From positions 1 through 7,477 of the forward strand of contig CAMKYP010000184.1 in the NCBI GenBank assembly GCA_946477505.1: DNA of 7,477 nucleotides. Direction: 5' to 3'. The translations under genes and the position numbers were made by a program. How positions within the stretch are numbered: the stretch's first letter is position 1; the number at the start of each line of letters is the position of its first letter. Below are positions 1 through 6,957 of this stretch, one piece after another. This DNA is from an uncultured Dechloromonas sp. GTDB taxonomy: Bacteria > Pseudomonadota > Gammaproteobacteria > Burkholderiales > Rhodocyclaceae. Under the pieces are notes generated by a model. The model was given only the letters and a program-made list of their open reading frames with translations, was not told the DNA's origin and did not search any database.

Positions 1-2
1 TG

Positions 3-152
3 GCCGAACTCAATGACTACCAGTCGCGGCTGAAGTCGCTGACCGGCGGGCAAGGTAGCTATACCATCGAATTTGCCCGTTATTCGGCCGTGCCGCCGAA
101 TGTTCAGCAGCAGATGGCGAGCAAGTTCCAGCTGCACGACGAGGACGAGTAG
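3..152 (+). CDS. Elongation factor G-like protein (EF-G paralogue), C-terminal fragment
   Basis: Only the last 49 residues and the TAG stop are in the window; the reading frame enters from the left edge. The fragment reads AELNDYQSRLKSLTGGQG, continues SYTIEFARYSAVPP and ends in the acidic tail LHDEDE. This matches the end of domain V of translational GTPases of the EF-G family. Canonical EF-G has a QGRA-type turn before the Y-x-M-E-F strand, whereas the GGQGSY form seen here is typical of the second, EF-G-like paralogue of many proteobacteria. These proteins are cytosolic ribosome-associated GTPases; the exact role of the paralogue is less settled than that of EF-G. The GTPase domain is outside the window, so activity cannot be judged. 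The gene converges on the hybrid kinase gene and ends 19 bases before the shared hairpin terminator. Confidence 0.82.
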   Translation, partial: AELNDYQSRLKSLTGGQGSYTIEFARYSAVPPNVQQQMASKFQLHDEDE

Positions 153-170
153 GCGCGTCCTGTTTGGCAA

Positions 171-194
171 AAAAGGCCGGATTTCCGGCCTTTT
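171..194. terminator. Bidirectional intrinsic terminator between convergent genes
   Basis: AAAAGGCCGG (171-180) pairs perfectly with CCGGCCTTTT (185-194) around a 4-base loop, giving a 10-bp stem. Reading rightwards, the stem ends in a T run followed by GCTTTT (195-200). Reading leftwards, it ends in six T residues on the minus strand (A run 169-174). It lies between the stop of the EF-G-like gene (152) and the stop of the minus-strand kinase gene (215), so it can end both transcripts. Confidence 0.88.
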
Positions 195-214
195 GCTTTT
201 GGGGTGGAGCAGGT

Positions 215-3200
215 TCAGGTCGAGGGGAAGGCCGCTTCGATACTGGCGAGTACGTACTCGAGTTCGCTTTCGAAGGCCGCGAGGATTTCATCTTGGGCAG
301 GCCGCAATTCCTTCATGCTTTCCTCCAGGTCCTTGGCCAGTGAGGCAAGCCGGATGGCGCCGATGGTGCCGCCGGTACCCTTCAGGCTGTGGGCGAGGCG
401 CGTGGCCGTGGCATGGTCGCCCGCGGCCAGGGCATCGCGGATGCGTCCCGGCTCGCCGGTAAAGCGTTTCCTGAAGTCGCGGAGCACGCGTTCGTAAAGC
501 ACCGGCTTGTGCAGCATGCGCCGAAGGCCATCGCCGGTATCGATACCGGCGATTTCGGGGAAAGGGGGTATTTCCGGCGGGGATGCCGTTGCAGCGAGGG
601 GAGCGTCGAGGGGAAGGGTGGGCGATTCGGCGTGTGGAAAGCGCTGGATGATCCGGATCAGCTGGGATGGATCGATCGGTTTGGTCAGGAAATCGTTCAT
701 CCCGGCATCGATAGCCTTCTGGCGTTCGTGTTCAAGCGCGTGCGCGGTGAGCGCGATGATCGGTATGTCGGGGCGGACGCTGCCTTTGCGGATCAGCCGT
801 GTTGCTTCCAGGCCATCCATTTCCGGCATCTGGATATCCATCAGGATCAGGTCGAATGCCGATGCGGCAGCATTCAATGCCTCAATGGCCAGACGCCCGT
901 TGGTGGCTAGCGATACCGTTACGCCAAGGGATTCGAGCAAGTCGCGCATGATCATCTGATTGGTCGGGACATCCTCGGCAACCAGAATCCTTGCCCCGGC
1001 CAGGGGAGCGGCCGTAGTTGGGCCGAGAAGCGGCTGGGCAGCCGTCTCGCCGCGCAGGCGGTCCAAAATGCCGGCCAGGCGGGCATAGGTAACCGGCTTT
1101 TCCATGACTTCGTCGAAGTCGCCCAGCGTATCGTGCAATTCCGGCACATTCGGATTGTCGGCGGTGATCATCACCAGGCGGGTGCGCCTTCCCAGCCGCG
1201 AGCGAATCATGCCGGCCAGCGCCAGGCCATCGATTCCGGGCATGTTGAGGTCGATCATGATGCAATCGAAGTGATGCTTGGCCAAGCGCAGCCGGCTCAG
1301 CGCGGCGCTGCCGGAATCGTCCGTTTCGACGGCGCAGCCATGCTTTTCGAGGAGCTTGGCCAGCACCTGGCGGGCCAGGGCGTTGTCGTCGACAACCAGG
1401 ACGCGGTAGTTTGCTGGTGTCTGAGGCAAGCTCTCCGGTTTGCCGACTTCGAGGTAAAGATGGAATGAGAAGATCGAGCCGACTTGCGGCGTGCTGTCGA
1501 CCTGAATCGTCCCGCCCATCATTTCGATCAGCCGCTTTGTGATGACCAGCCCCAGTCCGGTGCCCCCGAATTTGCGGGTCACCGAGCTGTCGGCCTGGGT
1601 AAACGGCTGGAACAGACCGGCTATTTGCTCGGGCGTCATGCCGATGCCAGTATCCTGGATGCGGAAAGAAAGCTCGGCGCGACCGTCTGCCTGGTGGGTG
1701 CAGCTCACATGGAGGGTGATGCTGCCGCTGGCGGTGAACTTGATGGCATTGCCGATCAGGTTGATGAATATCTGGGTCAGGCGCAGGGCATCGCCGCGCA
1801 GGTTTTGCGGTACGTCGGGGGCGACGACGTATTCGAGCAGCAGCTTTTTCTCCTGAACCGGATTGCGGAGCAGGCTCGACACGTTGTCGAGAATATCGTC
1901 GAGCTGGAAGTCGGCGACCTCCAGTTGTATGCCGCCCGCGTCGATCTTGGAGAAGTCGAGAATGTCGTTCACCACCCCGAGCAGAAGCTTTCCGGCGCCT
2001 TCGATGCGTTGCACATACTCCTTTTCGCGCGGCGGCATCTGGCTTAGCGTCAGGAGGTAGGCCAGGCCGATCACGCCATTGAGCGGGGTCCGGATTTCAT
2101 GGCTCATGTTGGCGAGAAAATCGGCGCGCGCCTTGGCCAGCTCTTCGGCCTCCCGGCGGGCCTGCTCCCGCAGTTCTCCCAGCGCCCGCTCACGGTCCTG
2201 CTCATAGGCCAGCCGGTTGCGCAGCGATTCCAGCCCCTGGATCAACTGGGCGATTTCATCGCTGCCCCGCACGTCGAGCGGCGTGTCGAAGTGGCCCGAT
2301 GAAATGGCGCGCATGGTCGGCAGAATCTGGGTGTTCAGCGGTGTCAGCACCAGTCGGCGCATGAGCAGGACGATGCTGATGAAGATGGCCGCAACCATGG
2401 CCAGGCCGCCGGTTACGACGACCCAGACGATCCACTCGGTGAGTGCGGTGAATTCCTCGACCGACGTCCCGCCGGCGATGACCCAGCGCGGATTGTCCAG
2501 GGTCTGGAAAATGACCAGCTTCTCGCGCGCCCGGGTTTCCCCCGCTTCCTCGTTTTTCCAGCGGTAGAACAGCTCGCCCGATTTCATCCGGGTCAACTCG
2601 CCCACGATGTCAATGCCGTCCTCCGATCGGAAATCCGAGAGATTCCTGCCTTCCTTGTGCGGATGCAGGATCAGGTGCCCGAAACGTTCGCCGGGTGTGG
2701 CATCGATGATGTAGTAATAACCGCTGGCGCCTACCTGCATGCTGCGCACTTCATCGTTCAGGGCGCGGAGCTGTTCGTCCAGGTCGATACCGACGACCGT
2801 GGCGCCGATGACCTGATTGCTTGCGTCGACGAGCGGCATGAAGGTGGCCAGGTACTGGCGTCCGAGGAAAATGACCTGCCCGGTGTGGGGGCGACCGGTG
2901 ATGAGATCGTGGTAGGCGGGGTGTTCGGCCGTCAGGTAGGTGCCGATGGGCGTGTTTCCCTGCGCATCGCGGGCGGTCGATACGCGGCGCTGGAAACCTT
3001 CGGCGGTCAATAAAAAAATGCTGCCCGGACCGCGTAGCTCGCGCAGGAAGGTATCGAGCGGGTGGCCCGCCCGGGAGTCGTTGTCGGCCAGCAAGGCCTC
3101 AAGGCCCGCACGGGTCGCCTTGTGCTGTCCGCCCAGCGACTCGTTGATCTGGTCGTTCAGCAGCTTGGCGTACTCGAACGCCTCGGTGCGGGAGCCCTCG

Positions 3201-3859
3201 AGGCGGGAGGCGACTGCCGCGCGCAGCAGCCCGACGCCATGGGCCAACTGATGACGGGCATTGTCATTGAGGGCGCTGGTCAAGTGCGTGGCCAGCAGGT
3301 AAGTGGCCAGGCTCAGGACGACAACGGCGGTGACCAGCGAAGCGAGAATCAATTTGTTGCCGAGCGATGCCCGGGCAATTATCCGGCGTAGCGACGATCC
3401 TCTCCGGCGGCGACTGGCGACGCCGTGCTCGAAAACCAGATCAGTCGCCTTGCCTCGGTTGAGTGCGTCGTAATTCTCAGCCGCCGAGGCAATCTGCGTA
3501 CGGCTCGCCTTGCGGCACATCGACATGTAGCCGATGAGCATCTCGTTTTCCCAGATCGGTGAGACATGTGCCTCGACCCAGTATTCGTCACCGTTCTTGC
3601 TGCGATTCCTGATTATTCCGATCCACGGCCGCCCTGCCTTCATATCGGCCCACAGGTCGGCAAAAACCACGGCGGGCATATTGGGATGGCGGACGATGTT
3701 GTGCGGTTGACCGATCAGTTCGTCTTCACTGAAGCCGCTGATCTCTGCGAAATCGTGATTGACTAAGGTGATCAGCCCACGGGTGTCCGTCCGCGAAATA
3801 AGGAGCTGCGCATCGCGCAGTTCGATTTCTTGGCCTGTCAGCGGTCCGTTATCGCGCAT
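215..3859 (-). CDS. Membrane hybrid histidine kinase: Aer-like PAS, Cache, HAMP, HisKA, HATPase, REC, REC, Hpt
   Basis: A 1214-residue BarA-style multistep phosphorelay kinase of the inner membrane. Order: a cytoplasmic PAS domain (about 20-120) closely resembling that of the aerotaxis receptor Aer, with QPHNIVRHP at 51-59 and W70; a short basic linker; TM1 (about 168-192); a periplasmic region of about 280 residues (193-475) with a Cache-type look, including GYYYIIDA at 380-387; TM2 (about 476-500); HAMP (about 500-552); a charged coiled coil (553-580); HisKA with H587 in SHEIRTPLNG; HATPase with N700/N704, DTGIG 736-740, F750/F753 and GGTGLGL 765-771. REC1 has D824/D825, acceptor D870, T899 and K921. 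REC2 has E962/D963, acceptor D1008, T1038 and K1060. The Hpt has H1157 in AHSLKG. All catalytic residues are present, so the full relay should work. The ATG at 3859 is the first possible start: an in-frame TAG lies 15 bases upstream. No clear Shine-Dalgarno precedes it. The signal is unknown; redox or oxygen through the PAS and a small periplasmic ligand through Cache are inferences. The output regulator is not identified. Confidence 0.93.
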   Translation of the reverse strand: MRDNGPLTGQEIELRDAQLLISRTDTRGLITLVNHDFAEISGFSEDELIGQPHNIVRHPNMPAVVFADLWADMKAGRPWIGIIRNRSKNGDEYWVEAHVSPIWENEMLIGYMSMCRKASRTQIASAAENYDALNRGKATDLVFEHGVASRRRRGSSLRRIIARASLGNKLILASLVTAVVVLSLATYLLATHLTSALNDNARHQLAHGVGLLRAAVASRLEGSRTEAFEYAKLLNDQINESLGGQHKATRAGLEALLADNDSRAGHPLDTFLRELRGPGSIFLLTAEGFQRRVSTARDAQGNTPIGTYLTAEHPAYHDLITGRPHTGQVIFLGRQYLATFMPLVDASNQVIGATVVGIDLDEQLRALNDEVRSMQVGASGYYYIIDATPGERFGHLILHPHKEGRNLSDFRSEDGIDIVGELTRMKSGELFYRWKNEEAGETRAREKLVIFQTLDNPRWVIAGGTSVEEFTALTEWIVWVVVTGGLAMVAAIFISIVLLMRRLVLTPLNTQILPTMRAISSGHFDTPLDVRGSDEIAQLIQGLESLRNRLAYEQDRERALGELREQARREAEELAKARADFLANMSHEIRTPLNGVIGLAYLLTLSQMPPREKEYVQRIEGAGKLLLGVVNDILDFSKIDAGGIQLEVADFQLDDILDNVSSLLRNPVQEKKLLLEYVVAPDVPQNLRGDALRLTQIFINLIGNAIKFTASGSITLHVSCTHQADGRAELSFRIQDTGIGMTPEQIAGLFQPFTQADSSVTRKFGGTGLGLVITKRLIEMMGGTIQVDSTPQVGSIFSFHLYLEVGKPESLPQTPANYRVLVVDDNALARQVLAKLLEKHGCAVETDDSGSAALSRLRLAKHHFDCIMIDLNMPGIDGLALAGMIRSRLGRRTRLVMITADNPNVPELHDTLGDFDEVMEKPVTYARLAGILDRLRGETAAQPLLGPTTAAPLAGARILVAEDVPTNQMIMRDLLESLGVTVSLATNGRLAIEALNAAASAFDLILMDIQMPEMDGLEATRLIRKGSVRPDIPIIALTAHALEHERQKAIDAGMNDFLTKPIDPSQLIRIIQRFPHAESPTLPLDAPLAATASPPEIPPFPEIAGIDTGDGLRRMLHKPVLYERVLRDFRKRFTGEPGRIRDALAAGDHATATRLAHSLKGTGGTIGAIRLASLAKDLEESMKELRPAQDEILAAFESELEYVLASIEAAFPST

Positions 3860-3954
3860 CGAGTCGGCTGGCTATCGCGTTGTCCAAAGGCCGGAGGGGG
3901 CGCCCGGAAGAATGCCGAATGCCCGAATCGAGCACTGACGTTAAATGTGCGAAA

Positions 3955-3963
3955 AATATAACA
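3955..3963 (-). promoter_or_regulatory. Candidate extended -10 promoter for the large hybrid kinase
   Basis: On the minus strand these bases read TGTTATATT. This is a TGn extension followed by TATATT, five of six matches to the TATAAT consensus. The -35 position 17 bases upstream has no good match to TTGACA, as is common for extended -10 promoters. Transcription would begin near 3948 and give a leader of about 90 bases before the ATG at 3859. The surrounding bases are AT-rich in an otherwise GC-rich region. Confidence 0.45.
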
Positions 3964-3978
3964 TGTTTGCCGAATTTG

Positions 3979-4002
3979 CGATACGGGCGCGCGTCCGTAT
4001 CG
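3979..4002 (-). terminator. Hairpin downstream of the response regulator gene, possible weak terminator
   Basis: CGATACGG (3979-3986) pairs perfectly with CCGTATCG (3995-4002) around an 8-base GC-rich loop. It starts 26 bases after the stop codon of the regulator gene (4029). No T run follows directly on the minus strand; the nearest T-rich stretch is about 20 bases on. It may therefore be a weak or attenuating terminator or a structure protecting the 3' end, rather than a strong intrinsic terminator. Confidence 0.4.
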
Positions 4003-4028
4003 GCCGAGCGCGGCGCGTCTCCGGCGGA

Positions 4029-4748
4029 TCAGCCTTGGCCGCTGCTCCAGGCGACTGCGGCGAGAAACAGGTAGCCGGCGCCATACACGGTCTTGATGAA
4101 AGCCGGACTGTGCGGGTCGGGTTCGAGTTTGCGACGCAGGCGAGAGATGCGGACATCGATGGCACGGTCGGTTGGCGCGAGATCGCGGCTACCCATCAGT
4201 TTTTCGCGCTGCAAAATCCGGTTCGGGTTGTTGACGAAAACGCGCAGCAATTCCGACTCGGCGGTACTGAGCGCGTGCTCTTCGCCGTTGGGCGCGATCA
4301 GCTGATTATTGCCGAGATTGAAGCGCCAGCCACCGAATTCGGCAATCTGGCGGGTGCTCGTTTCGCTGCCTTCGCGGCGGCGGACGATGCTGCGCACGCG
4401 GGCGACCAGTTCGCGTGGTTCGAAGGGCTTGAGCACGTAGTCGTCGGCACCGAGTTCGAGTCCCATGACGCGGTCGCTGACGTGGGCGCGCCCGGTGAGG
4501 ATCAGGATGCCGCAGGGGGATTGTGCCTTGACCCGCTGCATGGCCTCGATGCCGTCCATGTCCGGCAGGCCGAGATCGATGATGCACAGGTCGGGGGCGA
4601 GACTGCGCAGGCGGCGCAGCAGGTCGCCGGCACTGCGGCACCAGACGGTGCGAAAGCCGAAGTCGCGCAGCACTTGCTCGATGATCTTGGCAACATCCGG
4701 GTCGTCTTCGACGATGGCGATCAGTTTGGCGGAATCGGTCTCTTTCAT
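4029..4748 (-). CDS. OmpR-family response regulator (REC plus winged-helix DNA-binding domain)
   Basis: This 239-residue protein has the usual length and layout of the OmpR/PhoB family. The receiver domain (about 8-122) has the acidic pair E14/D15 with D16, phosphoacceptor D58 in IIDLGLPDMDG, T85 and K107 in LKPFE, so it should accept phosphate. The winged-helix domain (about 132-230) has the likely recognition helix in DRAIDVRISRLRRKLE (194-209) and the closing wing at VYGAGYLF. It should act in the cytosol as a phosphorylation-dependent transcription factor. Its ATG overlaps the TGA of the upstream kinase gene (ATGA), which implies translational coupling and a cognate relation. A weak GGGAA (4754-4758) lies 5 bases before the ATG and inside the kinase gene. 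The target genes are not shown by sequence; the divergent acyl-CoA ligase gene and its own operon are the nearest candidates. I cannot assign it to a named subfamily. Confidence 0.94.
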   Translation of the reverse strand: MKETDSAKLIAIVEDDPDVAKIIEQVLRDFGFRTVWCRSAGDLLRRLRSLAPDLCIIDLGLPDMDGIEAMQRVKAQSPCGILILTGRAHVSDRVMGLELGADDYVLKPFEPRELVARVRSIVRRREGSETSTRQIAEFGGWRFNLGNNQLIAPNGEEHALSTAESELLRVFVNNPNRILQREKLMGSRDLAPTDRAIDVRISRLRRKLEPDPHSPAFIKTVYGAGYLFLAAVAWSSGQG

Positions 4749-6766
4749 GGCGTTTCCCGTTGGGTGCGCAGCAGCGCGCGAGCCAGATCCTGGCGTACGA
4801 AGGGTTTGGCCAGGACAGGCAGGTCGCTGGCGGGGGCGGTTCCGGGTTCGTCGGTATAGCCGCTCATCAGCACGATGCGCATGTCTGGCCGCCGGACTAG
4901 GATGGCCTCGGCCAGTTGCCGGCCGTTGATGCTGCCAGGCATGATGACGTCGCTGACGACGATGGCGATATCGATGATCTGGTCGATCATGTCCAGCGCC
5001 TGCGTGCCATCCTCGGCCTCGATGACCGGATAGCCCAGATCGATCAGTTGCTGGCGGACGACGCGGCGGACGTTGGGTTCGTCTTCGACGAGCAAGACGA
5101 GTTCGCCGCCATGCGGCAGTGAGGCTTCGTCGCCGACCGGGTCGAAATCACTTTCCGGCGTGGTCAGCGGCAGGGCGAGCAGTACCGTCGTACCCTGATC
5201 CGGCTGGCTCTGGATCGAAATGCCGCCACCGGACTGTTTGGCGAAGCCGTAGGCCATGGCCAGCCCGAGTCCGCTACCTAGTCCCAGGCGCTTGGTGGTG
5301 AAGAAGGGTTCGCAGGCGCGGGCCAGGGTGGCGGCATCCATGCCGGTGCCGTTGTCGGCAACCTCGATCAGCGCATAGCGCCCGGGGGGAAGCTCGAATG
5401 ACGAGGCGTCGGTCGACAGCTCGACGGCGCGGGCGGCGATGTGCAGCCGCCCGCCGTCCGGCATCGCATCGCGCGAATTCAGCGCAAAGTTGATCAAGGC
5501 GCTTTCCAGCTGTCCCGGGTCGGCCAGGGCATGCACGCTGGCTCCGCTCAAGTCGGTCGATACGGCAATCGATTCAGGCAAGGTGCGCCGGACGAGTTTG
5601 GCCAGGCTACCGATCAGCTGGCCGAGATCGACGGGTTGCGGCTCCAGTGGCTGCTGGCGCGAGAAGGTGAGCAGGCGTTTGATCAGTTGTACGCCGCGGC
5701 GCGCCGATTGCAGTGCCGGATCGACGAATTCATTGACGGCTGCATCGTCCGGCCGGTGATCCTGCAAGGCGGCCAGGTTGCCGATGATGACGGTGAGCAG
5801 GTTGTTGAAATCGTGGGCCAGGCCACCGGTCAGCTGGCCGATGGCTTCCATCTTCTGCGCCTGGACCAGCGCCGCCTGCATGCGTTTCTGCTCGGTGATT
5901 TCGTGCGAAAAGACGAAGAAGCCCAGGGTTTCCCCTTCGGCCGTGGTTTCCGGAACCAGCGTACTTTGCGCGAAGACCGTCTGGCCCTTGCGCTGCATCT
6001 GATACTCGTAGGTGACCTGCTGGCCCGACAAGGCCTTGCGTACCGAGTCGCGTACCTGGCCATAGACGCCGGGGCCGATCACATCGAGAACCGCGCGTCC
6101 GGTCACGCCGCCTTCAGGGTGTCCGTACCAGTCGGAGTAGCCCTTGTTGGCGTATTGATAGACCTCGTGCTTGTCGACGTAGCCGATGAGGATGGGAATG
6201 GTGTCGTTGATCAGGCGCAGGCGAGCCTCGCTGCGCCCAAGCGCGGCGGCGATGCGCTCGTTTTCCTCGTTGGCGCGGCGCAGGTTGGCGTTGGCGTTCT
6301 CCAGCTGGGCGGTACGTCGACGAACGCGTTCGTCGAGCTGAATATTCTGGTGCTCGGTCAGGTGCTCGATGTAGCGCTGCTCGGTGACATCGCTGTACAG
6401 CGTGACGAAGCCCCGGTCCGGCAGGGGTTCGCCGCGCAGCAGTAGGACGCGGCCGTTCGGGCGCTGGCGCTCGGTGACGTGCTGCGAGAAGTTGCGGGCA
6501 GCGGCGACCCGTTCGGCGATCTGGGCTTCGCGGTCGCCAGCACCGTACTCGCCGCGTTCGGCGTTGTAGCGGATGAAGCTTTCGAAGGGTGCGCCGACGA
6601 AAGCGAGCGTATCGGGAAACTCGAGCAACTGCAGGAAAGTCCGGTTCCAGGCGACGAGCCGCAGATCGCCGTCGAACACGGTGATCCCCTGGTCGAGCAG
6701 GTCGAGCCCGGCCTGCAGCATGTCGTAGTGCAGGGGGGCGTTGGCGTGGGGGGCTTCGGGCAGCAT
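4745..6766 (-). CDS. Soluble hybrid histidine kinase: PAS, PAS, HisKA, HATPase, REC
   Basis: A 673-residue kinase with no hydrophobic segment long enough to span a membrane, so probably cytosolic. An N-terminal PAS (about 18-130, starting DLLDQGITVFDGDLRLVAWN, of the PAS_7 kind) is followed by a long charged coiled coil (about 130-182), a second PAS (about 182-292), and HisKA with H318 in GGLAHDFNNLL. The HATPase has N426/N430, DNGTG 471-475, EPFFTTK 486-492 and GLGSGLGL 495-502. The receiver (about 555-668) has E561/D562, acceptor D606, S635 and K654. There is no Hpt. Phosphate may go from H318 directly to the OmpR-type partner, with the attached receiver acting as a brake or sink, or through a separate Hpt. 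The ATG at 6766 is the most upstream possible start because an in-frame TAG lies 12 bases before it; no clear Shine-Dalgarno is seen, and Met16 (6721) is an alternative that lacks one too. It is first in a coupled operon with the regulator and divergent from an acyl-CoA ligase gene. The signal is unknown. Confidence 0.93.
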   Translation of the reverse strand: MLPEAPHANAPLHYDMLQAGLDLLDQGITVFDGDLRLVAWNRTFLQLLEFPDTLAFVGAPFESFIRYNAERGEYGAGDREAQIAERVAAARNFSQHVTERQRPNGRVLLLRGEPLPDRGFVTLYSDVTEQRYIEHLTEHQNIQLDERVRRRTAQLENANANLRRANEENERIAAALGRSEARLRLINDTIPILIGYVDKHEVYQYANKGYSDWYGHPEGGVTGRAVLDVIGPGVYGQVRDSVRKALSGQQVTYEYQMQRKGQTVFAQSTLVPETTAEGETLGFFVFSHEITEQKRMQAALVQAQKMEAIGQLTGGLAHDFNNLLTVIIGNLAALQDHRPDDAAVNEFVDPALQSARRGVQLIKRLLTFSRQQPLEPQPVDLGQLIGSLAKLVRRTLPESIAVSTDLSGASVHALADPGQLESALINFALNSRDAMPDGGRLHIAARAVELSTDASSFELPPGRYALIEVADNGTGMDAATLARACEPFFTTKRLGLGSGLGLAMAYGFAKQSGGGISIQSQPDQGTTVLLALPLTTPESDFDPVGDEASLPHGGELVLLVEDEPNVRRVVRQQLIDLGYPVIEAEDGTQALDMIDQIIDIAIVVSDVIMPGSINGRQLAEAILVRRPDMRIVLMSGYTDEPGTAPASDLPVLAKPFVRQDLARALLRTQRETP

Positions 6767-6805
6767 CGGACGATTCTAGAGCAGGCGAATGGGGGGATTT
6801 TGCGG

Positions 6806-6822
6806 TGTAACGATTCGTTACA
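6806..6822. promoter_or_regulatory. Perfect 17-bp palindrome, candidate operator
   Basis: TGTAACGATTCGTTACA is an exact inverted repeat with 8-base arms around a single central T. It lies 40 bases before the kinase start codon and about 150 before the ligase start codon, in a promoter-bearing gap. Its size and symmetry suit a dimeric repressor or activator. OmpR-family proteins usually bind direct repeats, so the adjacent response regulator is not the obvious ligand. The binding protein is unknown. Confidence 0.5.
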
Positions 6823-6957
6823 TTCTGCCAATAGTTGCGCAAGAGTGTTTTGCGATTCTCCTCAAACAATAAAAGAACGGTTACGGGCGCACACCAAAAA
6901 AGCCTGAATCGGCAATAACTTGCATTACGAGAACAGCACACTCGGCAAGAAAACGTG

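Larger units (their letters stand above)
3860..4028 (-). other. Intergenic region between the response regulator and the large hybrid kinase
   Basis: A gap of 169 bases between two genes on the same strand. It holds a hairpin just after the regulator stop (3979-4002), an extended -10 candidate (3955-3963) and a short tandem repeat GAATGCC GAATGCC (3910-3923). A 64-codon plus-strand frame crosses the gap, but it runs into the antisense of the regulator gene and resembles no family I know, so no gene is called. The contents suggest that the large kinase has its own promoter and does not depend only on read-through from the upstream pair. Confidence 0.6.

Noticed and set aside
171..194. Palindrome considered as a regulatory operator
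   Set aside because: Its position between two convergent stops and the flanking A and T runs are fully explained by a bidirectional terminator.
3880..4074. Small plus-strand frame (64 codons) over the intergenic gap
   Set aside because: It has no supported ribosome binding site or family match, and a large part is antisense to the regulator gene.
3945..4859. Plus-strand open frame of 304 codons opposite the response regulator
   Set aside because: It is antisense to a clear OmpR-family gene and its composition looks like a reverse-frame shadow.
5441..6445. Long plus-strand open frame (334 codons) opposite the small hybrid kinase
   Set aside because: It lies wholly antisense to a kinase with every catalytic motif intact, has no ribosome binding site or family resemblance, and such frames are common opposite GC-rich genes.
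6835..6842. TTGCGCAA short palindrome
   Set aside because: An 8-base palindrome is expected by chance often enough in several kilobases and it has no partner site.
6911..6923. Possible sigma-54 promoter (GG then TTGC) upstream of the ligase
   Set aside because: The GG to GC spacing is 9 bases rather than the required 10 and the -24 element lacks the TGGCAC pattern.
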